From: Deinococcus aerophilus
GTDB taxonomy: Bacteria > Deinococcota > Deinococci > Deinococcales > Deinococcaceae
DNA: 64,000 nt
Direction of reading: 5' to 3'
NCBI RefSeq assembly: GCF_014647075.1
Contig: NZ_BMOM01000002.1
Location: 170,778 to 234,777 of the forward strand
Below the pieces are notes generated by a model that did not search any database, was not told the DNA's origin, and was given only the letters and a program-made list of their open reading frames with translations. Below, piece after piece: positions 24,809 through 34,135 of the stretch. Position 1 is the first letter of the stretch. Each line of letters opens with the position of its first letter. The position numbers and the translations under genes were made by a program.

Positions 24809-25663
24809 GTGACGACCATGCATTCCCCCGTGCTGGAGGTGGCGGTCCGGCCGCGTCGCCGCTGGCCCAAACCCACGCTGCTGATCGGGCTGACCTTGCT
24901 GCTGCTGCTGCTTGTGGCAGCGCTGTTTCCGCAGCTGTTGGCCCGCTTCAGCCCCACCGACTTCGACTACGAGGCCATCCTCAAGGGGCCTTCCCTGAAG
25001 CATCCCTTCGGGACCGACAATTTCGGGCGCGACGTATTCAGCCGCGTGGTCTACGGCACCCGCATCGACCTGCAGATCGCCGTTTTCACCACCCTGTTTC
25101 CGTTCATCTTCGGCACGCTGCTGGGGGCCCTGACCGGGTTTCTGGGCCGCTGGAGCGACGCCATCGTGGGCCGCATTGCCGATCTGGTGGTGGTCTTTCC
25201 TTTCCTGGTTCTGGTGATCGCCATCGTGGCGGTGCTCGGGCCGGGCCTGACCAACCTGTACATCGCGGTCAGCGCGGTGGGCTGGGTCAGCTACTGGCGC
25301 CTGACGCGCGGCGAGGTGCTCGCACAGAAGGGAGCCGAGTACGCGCAGGCCGCGCGGGTGCTGGGCTACAGCCCGTCGCGTGTGCTGCTGCGTCACCTGC
25401 TGCCCAACGCCGTGACCCCCGCCATCGTGTACCTGATGACCGACATGAGCCTGGGCATTCTGCTCGGGGCCTCGCTGGGCTACCTGGGCCTGGGCGCACA
25501 GCCGCCCACCCCCGAGTGGGGCGTGATGGTCGCCGACGGCAAGAACTTCATGGCGACCGCGTGGTGGATCAGCACCTTTCCGGGCCTGGCCCTGACGCTG
25601 GCGGGCGTGACCTTCAGCCTGATCGGGGACGGCCTGGCCGACGCCCTGAGGCCGCGCGCATGA
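24809..25663 (+). CDS. Peptide-type ABC transporter permease (DppC-like)
   Basis: A 284-residue membrane subunit that pairs with the DppB-like protein. Visible features are the family block HPFGTDNFGRDVFSRVVYGTRI after the first helix and the EAA loop EYAQAARVLGYSPSRVLLRHLLPNA, then SLGYLGLGAQPPTPEWGVM. The GTG at 24809 is preferred because GGGAG stands six bases upstream; an ATG three codons later is possible. It overlaps the first ATPase gene by ATGA. Confidence 0.92.
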   Translation: MTTMHSPVLEVAVRPRRRWPKPTLLIGLTLLLLLLVAALFPQLLARFSPTDFDYEAILKGPSLKHPFGTDNFGRDVFSRVVYGTRIDLQIAVFTTLFPFIFGTLLGALTGFLGRWSDAIVGRIADLVVVFPFLVLVIAIVAVLGPGLTNLYIAVSAVGWVSYWRLTRGEVLAQKGAEYAQAARVLGYSPSRVLLRHLLPNAVTPAIVYLMTDMSLGILLGASLGYLGLGAQPPTPEWGVMVADGKNFMATAWWISTFPGLALTLAGVTFSLIGDGLADALRPRA

Positions 25664-26667
25664 CGGGGGCTCCCTTGCTGCGGGTGCGTGACCTCAACGT
25701 CCGCATCCCCACCCCCGGCGGCGAGCTGCATGCGGTACGCGGCGTGAACTTTGATTTGAATCCCGGCGAGGTCCTAGGGCTGGTGGGCGAGTCGGGCAGC
25801 GGCAAGAGCGTGACGCTGCGCGCGCTGCTGCGGCTGCACCGCCCGCCCATCGTCATGTCCGGCGAGGTGGAGTACGGCGGCCAGAACCTGCTGAAGATGT
25901 CCGAGGCCCGCCTGCGCTCGGTGCGCGGCTCGCAGATCAGCATGATCTTTCAGGAACCGATGTCGGCCCTCAACCCGGTCTTGACGGTGGGCGAGCAGAT
26001 CGGGGAGAACCTGCGCGAGCACACCGCGTTGCGGGGCCGCGCCGCGCAGGACCGGGCCGCCGAACTGCTGGACCTGACCGGCATTCCCAGCCCGCGCGCC
26101 CGCCTCGCGGATTACCCCCATCAGTTTTCCGGCGGAATGCGCCAGCGCGCCATGATCGCCATCGCGCTCGCCTCCGAGCCCAGGTTGCTGCTCGCCGACG
26201 AGCCGACCACCGCGCTGGACGTGACCATCCAGGACCAGATTCTGCGTCTGCTGCTGCGCCTGCGCGACGAGCTGGGCATGGGCCTGATTCTGGTCACGCA
26301 CGATCTGGGCGTGGTGGCCCAGACCTGTGACCGGGTGGCGGTGATGTACGGCGGGCGGCTGGTCGAGACGGCGGGTGTGCATGAGCTGTTCCGGGCCCCC
26401 AAGCATGCCTACACGCTGGGACTGTTGCAGAGCCTGCCGGGGGCCGGGGCGCAGCGTCAGCCCCTGCAGCCGATTCCCGGCGGGCCGCCCAACCTGCGTG
26501 CCCTGCCGCCTGGCTGCCCGTTCGCGCCGCGCTGCGCCCACGTCACCGACGAGTGCCGCGCCGCCGAGCCTCCGCTGCGGGAAGTCGCGCCCGGACGGCT
26601 GAGCGCCTGCATTCACTTTGACGAGTTGCCCGCGCTGAGAACCGAACTGCAGGAGGTCCACGCATGA
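25660..26667 (+). CDS. Peptide-type ABC transporter ATPase (DppD-like)
   Basis: A 335-residue ATP-binding subunit. Walker A is GESGSGKS, the signature is [16 protein letters not shown], Walker B is [12 protein letters not shown], and the switch His is in VTHDLG. The C-terminal oligopeptide/dipeptide extension has [14 protein letters not shown], a four-Cys-type region seen in DppD/OppD. Overlaps both neighbours by ATGA. It is one of only two ABC-importer ATPase genes in the window, although four importers are encoded, so it may serve more than this operon. Confidence 0.94.
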   Translation: MTGAPLLRVRDLNVRIPTPGGELHAVRGVNFDLNPGEVLGLVGESGSGKSVTLRALLRLHRPPIVMSGEVEYGGQNLLKMSEARLRSVRGSQISMIFQEPMSALNPVLTVGEQIGENLREHTALRGRAAQDRAAELLDLTGIPSPRARLADYPHQFSGGMRQRAMIAIALASEPRLLLADEPTTALDVTIQDQILRLLLRLRDELGMGLILVTHDLGVVAQTCDRVAVMYGGRLVETAGVHELFRAPKHAYTLGLLQSLPGAGAQRQPLQPIPGGPPNLRALPPGCPFAPRCAHVTDECRAAEPPLREVAPGRLSACIHFDELPALRTELQEVHA

Positions 26668-27680
26668 CCGCTGAGCCGCTGATGGAAATTCGTGGCCTCA
26701 CCAAGACCTTTCCGGTGCGCCAGGGCCTGATCGCGCGCTGGCGGGGGCAGCCGCGGCGCGCCGTGCAGGCCCTGACCGACGTGGAACTCAGCGTGCGCCG
26801 GGGCGAGACGCTGGGCATCGTGGGGGAGAGCGGCTGCGGCAAGTCCACGCTGGCGCGCACCCTGGTCCGGCTGTACGCCGCCGACCGGGGCAGCGTGCGC
26901 TACGGCGGGCAGGACGTGCTGGCGCTGCGCGGCCCCGAACTGCGGGCCTACCACCGCCGGGTGCAGATGATCTTTCAGGACCCGTATTCCAGCCTCAACC
27001 CACGCATGACGGTGGGGCAGGTGCTGCGCGAGGCGCTGAGCGTGCACCACATGCGCCCGGCGGCCGAGCAACCCGCGCGCGTGAGCGAGCTGCTGACGCT
27101 GGTGGGTCTGCCGCCCGACGCCGCGAACAAGCTGCCCCACGAGTTCAGCGGCGGCCAGCGCCAGCGCATCGGCATCGCGCGGGCGCTGGCGCTGGAACCC
27201 GAGTGCCTGATCGCCGATGAACTCGTCTCGGCGCTGGACGTGTCGGTGCAGGCGCAGGTCGTGAACCTGCTGCTGGAACTGCAGGAGCAGCTGCACCTGA
27301 CCGTGCTGTTCGTGGCCCACGACCTGCGGCTGGTGCGCCACCTCTCACACCGGGTTGCCGTGATGTACCTGGGCCGGGTGGTCGAGGTGGCCGACACCGA
27401 GACGATGTTCACCGCGCCGCGCCACCCCTATACCCAGGCCCTGCTCGCCGCCGCACCGACCCTGGACCCCGGGCACCGCACGCAGGCCCCGGCCATCAGC
27501 GGCGAGTTGCCCAGTCCGCTGAACGTGCCCAGCGGCTGCGCCTTTCGCACCCGCTGCGCGCACGCCTTCGACCGTTGCGCCGTGGAGCGGCCGCCGCTGC
27601 TGACCCTGAGCGGGGGTCAGGAGGTGGCTTGCCATCTTTATGACGGCGTTCCGGCGGCGCCCGTTATGGTAGGGGGGTGA
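26664..27680 (+). CDS. Peptide-type ABC transporter ATPase (DppF-like)
   Basis: A 338-residue ATP-binding subunit, partner of the preceding DppD-like protein. It has Walker A GESGCGKS, the Q-loop in MIFQDPYSSLNPRMTV, the signature FSGGQRQRIGIARALA, Walker B CLIADELVSALD and the His switch VAHDLR, then the C-terminal CAFRTRCAHAFDRC extension. Start overlaps the previous stop by ATGA. Its last codons contain a TATGGT box placed to drive the regulator gene that follows. Confidence 0.94.
   Translation: MTAEPLMEIRGLTKTFPVRQGLIARWRGQPRRAVQALTDVELSVRRGETLGIVGESGCGKSTLARTLVRLYAADRGSVRYGGQDVLALRGPELRAYHRRVQMIFQDPYSSLNPRMTVGQVLREALSVHHMRPAAEQPARVSELLTLVGLPPDAANKLPHEFSGGQRQRIGIARALALEPECLIADELVSALDVSVQAQVVNLLLELQEQLHLTVLFVAHDLRLVRHLSHRVAVMYLGRVVEVADTETMFTAPRHPYTQALLAAAPTLDPGHRTQAPAISGELPSPLNVPSGCAFRTRCAHAFDRCAVERPPLLTLSGGQEVACHLYDGVPAAPVMVGG
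27663..27670 (+). promoter_or_regulatory. Internal -10 box overlapping a repeated operator half-site
   Basis: GTTATGGT here repeats the left half of the palindrome at 22123. It contains TATGGT (27665-27670), a TANNNT box six nt before the GTG of the GntR gene at 27677, fitting a leaderless start. The regulator could thus have its own promoter and repress it. Confidence 0.45.
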
Positions 27681-28708
27681 AAACCACCGTGCTGGACGCT
27701 GCATCTTCCCCTTTACCAGAGGCCCGATCCTGGCTGCTGAGCGTGGACCGGACGCTGGGGGTGAGTGTGGGAGCGCAGCTGCGCGGGCAGCTGGAATACG
27801 GCATTGCCTGCGGGGACATTCCCCGGGGAGAACGGCTGCCCAGCGTCCGCGAGCTGTCCCAGGAACTCGGCGTCGCGCACGTGACGGTGGCGCAGGTGTA
27901 CAAGGAACTGGTGGCCCTGGGCCTGATCGTCACGGCGCGCGGGCGCGGCACCTTCGTGGCAGATGCGCCGCGCCGCGCCGCCGGCCCGGATCCGGCCCGC
28001 CTGACCCGCCTGCTCGAGGGCGTGCTCGCCCAGGCCGAACGCGAGGGCTACAGCCAGCGCCAGATCAGCGAGGCGGTAGGCGCGTTGCTGGCCCGCAGCC
28101 CGCAGCCCGCGCCGCAGGGCGTGGGGGTGTTGCTTGTGGGCCTGTTCGTGGACGCCACGCGCAGCTACGCGGCCGACGTGCAGGCCGCCCTGACGCCCGC
28201 CGACCGGGTCCAGACCGTCACGCTGGGCGAACTGCGCGCGGGCCGGGGACAGCGCGGGGTGGAGGGGGCCGACGTGGTGCTCGCGCTGGCCCACCGCCTC
28301 GCGGAGACCCGCGAACTGCTGCCGGGCCGCGAGGTCATACCGGTGGGCTTTATTCCCTCGCAGCGCACCCGCGCGACGCTGGCGGCCCTGAGTCCGCTGA
28401 TCCGGCTGGGCGTGGTGGCCACCTTCGAGGAATTCCTGCCCACCTTCCTGGCCGGGGTCAAACGCTTTGCCCCGCACGTCTCGGCCATGCAGGCCACCCA
28501 CCTGAACGCCGACAACCTGTCGGCCGTGCTCAACAGCTGTGACGTGGCCCTGTACGCCACCGGCTCGGAGTCGGTCCGGCAGCTGATGCCCGACAAGCCC
28601 GCTTTCGAGTACCGCCACATCATCGACCCGCGCGACATCGAGGAACTGGTGCTGCCCGCCGTCACCGCCCACCGCTCGGCCCACGCCGTCACAAAGGACA
28701 CCCCATGA
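27677..28708 (+). CDS. GntR-family transcriptional regulator
   Basis: A 343-residue regulator. Residues about 25-95 form the winged helix-turn-helix (QLEYGIACGDIPRGERLPSV, RELSQELGVAHVTVAQVYKEL, GRGTFVADAP). The remaining 240 residues are not an FCD, UTRA or aminotransferase domain that I recognise; they read like an alternating alpha/beta ligand domain (GVGVLLVGLFVDATRSYAADV, EVIPVGFIPSQRTRATL). GTG start, overlapping the DppF-like gene by four bases. Being inside the operon and near repeated GTTATGGT sites, it probably controls this operon in response to the imported compound. Confidence 0.83.
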   Translation: MKTTVLDAASSPLPEARSWLLSVDRTLGVSVGAQLRGQLEYGIACGDIPRGERLPSVRELSQELGVAHVTVAQVYKELVALGLIVTARGRGTFVADAPRRAAGPDPARLTRLLEGVLAQAEREGYSQRQISEAVGALLARSPQPAPQGVGVLLVGLFVDATRSYAADVQAALTPADRVQTVTLGELRAGRGQRGVEGADVVLALAHRLAETRELLPGREVIPVGFIPSQRTRATLAALSPLIRLGVVATFEEFLPTFLAGVKRFAPHVSAMQATHLNADNLSAVLNSCDVALYATGSESVRQLMPDKPAFEYRHIIDPRDIEELVLPAVTAHRSAHAVTKDTP

Positions 28709-29412
28709 CTGCCATCGAAACCATGAACTGGATGCAGGTCGAAGAGTACCTGCAGACCGACGACCGCTGCGTTCTGCCGCTGGGCAGCACCGAGCAGCAC
28801 GCTTATCTCAGCCTGTGCGTGGACAACATTCTGCCCGCACGCCTGTCGCACGAAGCGGCCGCTCCGCTGGGCATCCCCGTGTTTCCGGTGCTGCCCTACG
28901 GCATCACGCCGTATTTCCGGGGTTATCCCGGCAGCGTCACCCTGCGGGTGCAGACCTACCTCTCGGTGGTGCGCGACCTTCTGGACGGCCTGCACGAGCA
29001 GGGCTTCCGGCGCATCCTGATCGTCAACGGGCACGGCGGCAACACCCCGGCGCAGGGCTTTGCGGGCGAGTGGATGGCCGATCATCCCGGCGCGCGGGTC
29101 AAGTTCCACAACTGGTGGAATGCCCCGCAAGTATGGAAAAAGGTGCAGGCCACCGACGCCAACGCCAGCCACGCCTCTTGGATGGAGAACTTTCCCTGGA
29201 CCCGCTTGGAGGGCGTGACGCTGCCCGAGGAGGAGAAGGCCGCGCTGGACCTGAACCGGCTGCGCCTGCTGGGGCCGCAGGAACTGCGCGGCTATCTGGG
29301 GGAGGGCAACTACGGCGGAAAATTCCAGCGCCCCGACGAGGACATGCACGCCATCTGGGATGTGGCGGTGGCCGAGACCCGCGCGCTGCTGGAAAGCGGG
29401 TGGGGGGAGTGA
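28705..29412 (+). CDS. Creatininase-family amidohydrolase
   Basis: A 235-residue metal-dependent hydrolase. Family markers are LPLGSTEQHA (about 26-35), LPYGITPYFRGYPGSVTL (about 64-81) and the metal/substrate motif LIVNGHGGNTPAQ (about 106-118). The family includes creatinine amidohydrolase, archaeal formamide hydrolases of flavin and archaeosine pathways, and the MftE peptidase, all cutting small amide bonds. Here the neighbours are a peptide importer and peptidases, so a role in opening an imported amide or cyclic peptide is plausible but not shown. ATG overlaps the regulator stop. Confidence 0.85.
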   Translation: MTAIETMNWMQVEEYLQTDDRCVLPLGSTEQHAYLSLCVDNILPARLSHEAAAPLGIPVFPVLPYGITPYFRGYPGSVTLRVQTYLSVVRDLLDGLHEQGFRRILIVNGHGGNTPAQGFAGEWMADHPGARVKFHNWWNAPQVWKKVQATDANASHASWMENFPWTRLEGVTLPEEEKAALDLNRLRLLGPQELRGYLGEGNYGGKFQRPDEDMHAIWDVAVAETRALLESGWGE

Positions 29413-30455
29413 CCGCGCAGGAGGGGTCCCAACGCCTGCTCGTGTGGGGAGCGGGGGCCATCGGCGGAACCATCGGAGCGTATCTGGCCCGCGCCGGGCA
29501 GGAGGTGACCTTTGTGGACGTGGCCGCCGATCACGTCGCGGCCATCCGTGAGCGGGGGCTGACGATCACCGGCCCGTTTGGAGACTTCAGCGTCTCGGCG
29601 CCCGCCTTCACCCCCGATGAATTGCGGGGGCAGTGGGACACCGCCCTGCTGTGTACCAAGGCGCAGCACACGGCGGCGGCGGCCCAGGCCCTCGCGCCCC
29701 ACCTGGGTCCGGACGGCATGGTCGTCTCGGTGCAGAACGGTCTGAATCCGCTGATCATCAACGAGACCATTCCGGCCGGGCGCGTGCTGGGCAGCTTCGT
29801 CAATTTCGGCGCGGATTATCTGGAACCCGGCGTGGTCCATTACGGCGGTCGCGGCGCGGTGGTGGTCGGAGAGCAGGACGGACAGATCACCGAGCGCGCC
29901 CGGCGGCTGCACGCCCTGTTCCAGATCTTCGACGACCACGCCATCCTCAGCCCAAACGTCTGGGGCTACCTGTGGAGCAAGCTGGGGTACGGCGCGCTGC
30001 TGTTTGCCACTGCGGTCACCCACGACAGCATTGCCGACGCCCTGAACCGCCCCGAGGACCGCGCCCTGTACACCGAACTGGGCCGCGAGGTCATGCGGGT
30101 GGCGCTCGCGCACGGAGTCACGCCCGAGGCCTTCAACGGCTTTGATCCGGCGGCCTTTTTGCCCGGGGCCAGCGACGCGGCGGCGCACGCCAGTCTGGAC
30201 GAGATGGTCGCGTTCAACCGCCGCAGCGCCAAGACCCACAGCGGCATCTGGCGTGACCTGGCCGTGCGCAAGCGCCGCACCGAGGTGGACGCGCAGCTGG
30301 GCTGGGTGGTGCATTTCGGTGCGGTGCATGGGGTTCCCACCCCGCTGACCACCCATCTGGTCGCCCTGATTCATGGGATCGAGGAAGGGACCCGCGAGCT
30401 GAGCCGCGACAACCTGACCGAGCTGCGGGGCTTGCTGTTGCCGGAGCGGGCATGA
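29409..30455 (+). CDS. 2-dehydropantoate 2-reductase-like oxidoreductase
   Basis: A 348-residue ketopantoate reductase (ApbA/PanE) family member. It begins with an NADP-binding fold, LLVWGAGAIGGTIGAYLARAG, has TKAQHT and SVQNGLNP (positions of the conserved Asn), and a C-terminal ApbA_C domain with WSKLGYGALLFATAVT, where the Lys corresponds to the catalytic Lys of PanE. GTG start overlaps the previous stop (GTGA). In a catabolic operon it is more likely to oxidise or reduce a 2-hydroxy/2-keto acid produced from the imported compound than to make pantothenate. Confidence 0.85.
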   Translation: MTAQEGSQRLLVWGAGAIGGTIGAYLARAGQEVTFVDVAADHVAAIRERGLTITGPFGDFSVSAPAFTPDELRGQWDTALLCTKAQHTAAAAQALAPHLGPDGMVVSVQNGLNPLIINETIPAGRVLGSFVNFGADYLEPGVVHYGGRGAVVVGEQDGQITERARRLHALFQIFDDHAILSPNVWGYLWSKLGYGALLFATAVTHDSIADALNRPEDRALYTELGREVMRVALAHGVTPEAFNGFDPAAFLPGASDAAAHASLDEMVAFNRRSAKTHSGIWRDLAVRKRRTEVDAQLGWVVHFGAVHGVPTPLTTHLVALIHGIEEGTRELSRDNLTELRGLLLPERA

Positions 30456-31225
30456 CGCGGCCGCAGCGCTTCACGGGCCAGACGGTGGTGGTCACCGGGG
30501 CCGCCCACGGCTTTGGCCGCACCATCGCCCATGCTTTTGCGGCCGAGGGCGCGCACGTGTGGGCCTGCGACGTGAACCTGTCCGGGCTGAATGAAACGGC
30601 CCGGCTGGCCCAGGAGAATGGCCGGACGGTCCAGACCCGGACGGTGGACGTCGGGGACGGCGCGGCGGTGGCTGCCTTCGTGGCCGAGGTGACTGGGGCG
30701 ACGGGCTGCGTGGACGTGCTGGTCAACAATGCGGGGGGCGTGCTCGGTCAGGTGGGGCGGCCCATCGAGGAGATCAGCCCGGAGGACTGGCGGGCCATCT
30801 TCCAGGTGAATGTGGACGGGGCCTTCTTCTTCGCGCAGGCCGTCGCCCCGCACATGAAGGCCCGGCAACGGGGGCGCATCATCAACATCTCCAGCGGCGC
30901 GGGCCTGGGCATCAGCCTGACCGGCATCCAGGCGTATGCCAGCGCCAAGGCCGCCCAGATCGGCCTGACCCGTCAGCTGGCCCACGAGCTGGGCGCATGG
31001 GGCATCACCGTGAACAACGTGGCCCCCGGCTTCGTGCGCAGCAACCCCACCACCGAGCGCCAGTGGGAGAGCTACGGTGGGGAAGGTCAGCGCAAGCTCG
31101 TGCAGGGCATCGCCCTCAAACGGCTGGGCACGCCCGAGGACATCGCGCACGCCGTGCTGTTTTTCGCCTCCGAGGAGGCCGGCTGGATCAGCGGTCAGGT
31201 GCTGAGCGTGGACGGCGGCAAATGA
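30452..31225 (+). CDS. SDR-family NAD(P)-dependent oxidoreductase
   Basis: A 257-residue classical short-chain dehydrogenase. The cofactor motif is VVVTGAAHGFGRTIA (TGxxxGxG), the structural NNAG is present, and the catalytic set is Ser in INISSG, Tyr in QAYASAKAA with the Lys four residues later. The C-terminus GWISGQVLSVDGGK is typical. Asp in ACDVN after strand 2 suggests NAD preference. Start overlaps the previous gene by ATGA. Substrate unknown. Confidence 0.9.
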   Translation: MTRPQRFTGQTVVVTGAAHGFGRTIAHAFAAEGAHVWACDVNLSGLNETARLAQENGRTVQTRTVDVGDGAAVAAFVAEVTGATGCVDVLVNNAGGVLGQVGRPIEEISPEDWRAIFQVNVDGAFFFAQAVAPHMKARQRGRIINISSGAGLGISLTGIQAYASAKAAQIGLTRQLAHELGAWGITVNNVAPGFVRSNPTTERQWESYGGEGQRKLVQGIALKRLGTPEDIAHAVLFFASEEAGWISGQVLSVDGGK

Positions 31226-32619
31226 GCGGCGGCCTTCACGACGTCCTCGCGCTGCTTCAGGAGCGCTCGGCGGCCTCTCTCGCCGAGTTGGTGGACTTCG
31301 CTTCCATTCCCAGCGTCAGCGCCCAGCCGGACCACCGCGCGGACATGGCCCGCGCCGCCGGTTGGCTGGAGCAGCGGCTGCGCCGCGCCGGCCTGAATAC
31401 GGTCGAGCAGTGGCCCACCGCCGGGCACGCCGCCGTCTATGCGGAGCATCTGGAGGCGGGTGAGGACGCCCCGACCGTCCTTGTCTACGGACACTATGAC
31501 GTGCAGCCTCCCGATCCGCTGGACCGCTGGAAGACCCCGCCCTTCACGCCCACCGTCGTCGGTGACCGCATCTATGGCCGTGGCGTCAGCGACGACAAGG
31601 GACCGCTGCTGCTCACCGTGCAGGTGGTGGACGCCTACCTCACGGCCACCGGGACGCTGCCCATCAACCTCAAATTCCTTTTCGAGGGCGAGGAGGAGGT
31701 CGGCAGCGCCCACCTGGACGCGCTGGTCGCGGAACACGCCGAGCGGTTGGGGGCCGATTTCGTCCTGAGCGCCGACGGCGGCATGTGGAGCGCCGAGATA
31801 CCCTCGCTGACGGTCAGCGCGCGGGGGCTGGCGGCGCTGGAACTCACCGTGCGCGGCCCGGCCAAGGACCTGCACTCCGGGCGGCACGGTGGCAGCGTGC
31901 ACAATCCGCTGCACGCGCTGGCGACGCTGGTTGCCGGGCTGCACGACGATTCGGGCCGGGTAACGGTGCCCGGTTTCTACGACGGCGTTTCTGATCTGAC
32001 GCTGGAGCAGCGCGGGGACCTGCGGGAGCTTCCGTTCGAGGACGCCGCCTACCTGACCCAGACCGGAGCGCCCGCTCTCTACGGGGAGGCCGGGTACTCC
32101 ACGCTGGAGCGTCAGTGGCACCGGCCCACGCTGGAGATCAACGGAATGTGGGGGGGCTACACCGGCGACGGCAGCAAGACCGTGCTGCCCTCCGAGGCCC
32201 ACGCCAAGATCACCTGCCGTCTGGTGCCGGGGCAGGAGCCGGGGCGCATCGTGGAACTGGTCCAGGCGCACCTGCAGGCCACCCTGCCGCCCGGCGTGAC
32301 CCTGGACCTGCGGCCCAGCGAACACGGTGCGCGGGCCTACCGCCTGCCCGGGGATCATCCCGGCGCGGTGGTGGCCCGCCGGGTGCTGGAGGACCTGTAC
32401 GGCAGGCCACCGCTGGACGTGGGCATGGGCGGCAGCATTCCCGTGCTGGAAACCTTTCAGCGCGTGCTGGGCCTGGACACCGTGTTTTTCAGCTTTGCGG
32501 TGGGCGACGAGGACATCCACGCCCCCAACGAATTCTTCCGCGTGCCCCGGCTGTACGAGGGCCAGCGGGCCTGGGCGCAGTTCTGGCACGCGCTGGGCCA
32601 CAGAGGTGACCATGAATGA
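31222..32619 (+). CDS. M20-family metallopeptidase (dipeptidase-like)
   Basis: A 465-residue zinc exopeptidase of the ArgE/DapE/carnosinase group. Metal-ligand motifs are VYGHYDVQPPDPLDRW (His and Asp), GRGVSDDKGPLLL (bridging Asp), FLFEGEEEVGSAH (catalytic Glu and ligand) and LSADGG; the late His is in DEDIHAPNEF. This long form with a lid domain is typical of bacterial dipeptidases that hydrolyse dipeptides or N-acyl amino acids. ATG overlaps the SDR stop. No signal peptide, so it acts on imported substrate. Confidence 0.92.
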   Translation: MSGGLHDVLALLQERSAASLAELVDFASIPSVSAQPDHRADMARAAGWLEQRLRRAGLNTVEQWPTAGHAAVYAEHLEAGEDAPTVLVYGHYDVQPPDPLDRWKTPPFTPTVVGDRIYGRGVSDDKGPLLLTVQVVDAYLTATGTLPINLKFLFEGEEEVGSAHLDALVAEHAERLGADFVLSADGGMWSAEIPSLTVSARGLAALELTVRGPAKDLHSGRHGGSVHNPLHALATLVAGLHDDSGRVTVPGFYDGVSDLTLEQRGDLRELPFEDAAYLTQTGAPALYGEAGYSTLERQWHRPTLEINGMWGGYTGDGSKTVLPSEAHAKITCRLVPGQEPGRIVELVQAHLQATLPPGVTLDLRPSEHGARAYRLPGDHPGAVVARRVLEDLYGRPPLDVGMGGSIPVLETFQRVLGLDTVFFSFAVGDEDIHAPNEFFRVPRLYEGQRAWAQFWHALGHRGDHE

Positions 32620-34135
32620 ATTTCAGCGCCGTTCGGCGGAGCTCAATGACCTGCTGTGCATCCTGAACGTCCTGAACTGGGACGCCCGCACCCAGATGCC
32701 CGCCGGGAGCAGCGCCGCGCGGGCGCAGCAGATGGCGACCCTCAGCGCGCTGGCCCAGGAAAGGCTGCTGGACCCGGCCTACGAGGCGGCGGCCCGGGAG
32801 GTTGGTCCGGAAGACCGCGCCGCCCGGCAGGCCTTGGACGCCGTCTCGGCCCTCCGGCGGGTGCCGCCGGAGCTGACCCGTGAACTCGCCGCTCTGAAGG
32901 GCGAGGCGCAGGACGTCTGGGCGCGGGCCAGGGCGGCCAGTGACTTCGACATGTTCGCGCCGCTGCTCACCCGGATGGTGGAGCTCAACCGTCAGCTCGC
33001 CGGAGCACTGGGCTACGAGGACTACCCCTACGACGCCCTGCTGAACATGTACGAACCGGGGCTGACCGTGTCCACCCTGCGGCCCCTGTTTGACCGGTTG
33101 CGCGAACACCATGTGCCCCTGCTGCGGGCCATCCAGGCCCGGCCCCAGCCGCGCACCGATTTTCTGCACGCCCACTATCCGGCGGCGCAGCAGAGGCGCC
33201 TCTCGCTGGCCCTGGCGCAGGAATTCGGCTATGACACGCGGCGCGGCCGCCTCAACGAATCGGCCCATCCCTTCGAGATCAGCTTCACCCGCAGCGACGT
33301 GCGCATCACCACCCGTTTTCAGGAGCACTTCCTGCCCGGTGCGCTGTTCGGCACGCTGCACGAGACCGGGCACGCCCTGTACGAGCAGGGGGTCAGCCCG
33401 GACCTCGTCCGCACGGCGCTGACCAGCGACCTGCTCGGCCTGTACGCGGTGGCCGGGGCGAGCTACGGCACCCACGAAAGCCAGTCGCGGTTGTGGGAAA
33501 ACCGCATCGGGCGCTCGCGGGCCTTCTGGGACCTGCACCACCCGCAGCTGCAGGCGGCCTTCCCGGAGCAGCTCGCGGGGGTGGACGCCGCCACCTTCCA
33601 CCGCGCCGTGAACACCGTTCAGGCCAGCCTGATCCGGGTGGAGGCCGACGAGCTCACCTACGACCTGCACATCATGCTGCGGGTGGAACTGGAACGGGCG
33701 CTGATCGGGGGAGAACTGGAGGTGCGGGACCTGCCCGAAGCGTGGAACGCCCGCATCAAGGCGGACCTCGGCCTGGACGTGCCCGACGACGCCCGGGGAG
33801 TGCTGCAGGACATTCACTGGTCGGCGGGGATGTTCGGCTCGTTTCCCACCTACACCATCGGGAATGTGATGGCCTCGCAGTTCTACGCGGCGGCCACGCG
33901 GCAGGTGCCCGATCTGGAAGGCACGCTCGCCCGCGGGGACTACGCGCCCCTGCGCGGCTGGCTGACCGAACACATCTATCAGCATGGCCGCACCTACACG
34001 CCCCACGAACTGCTGGAGCGCACCACCGGACACGGCCTGGACCCACAGCCGTATCTGGACTATCTCAGCGGCAAATTCACCGAGCTGTATGGCCTGGACC
34101 ACCCCACCGTGGGCAGGAAGGAGCAGACCGCATGA
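32612..34135 (+). CDS. M32-family carboxypeptidase
   Basis: A 507-residue metallocarboxypeptidase related to Thermus TaqCP. All family blocks are present: HPFEISFTRSDVRITTRF (the DxRxT motif), the metal-binding HETGH in LFGTLHETGHALYEQG, THESQSRLWEN, IRVEADELTYDLH and GMFGSFPTYTIGN. It removes C-terminal amino acids with broad specificity. The ATG at 32612 overlaps the M20 gene by eight bases. Together with the M20 enzyme it would break imported peptides down to amino acids in the cytoplasm. Confidence 0.95.
   Translation: MNEFQRRSAELNDLLCILNVLNWDARTQMPAGSSAARAQQMATLSALAQERLLDPAYEAAAREVGPEDRAARQALDAVSALRRVPPELTRELAALKGEAQDVWARARAASDFDMFAPLLTRMVELNRQLAGALGYEDYPYDALLNMYEPGLTVSTLRPLFDRLREHHVPLLRAIQARPQPRTDFLHAHYPAAQQRRLSLALAQEFGYDTRRGRLNESAHPFEISFTRSDVRITTRFQEHFLPGALFGTLHETGHALYEQGVSPDLVRTALTSDLLGLYAVAGASYGTHESQSRLWENRIGRSRAFWDLHHPQLQAAFPEQLAGVDAATFHRAVNTVQASLIRVEADELTYDLHIMLRVELERALIGGELEVRDLPEAWNARIKADLGLDVPDDARGVLQDIHWSAGMFGSFPTYTIGNVMASQFYAAATRQVPDLEGTLARGDYAPLRGWLTEHIYQHGRTYTPHELLERTTGHGLDPQPYLDYLSGKFTELYGLDHPTVGRKEQTA

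Noticed and set aside
29409..30455. panE of pantothenate synthesis
   Set aside because: Family membership is clear, but the gene lies in the middle of a peptide-catabolism operon with no pan gene, so the symbol is not assigned.
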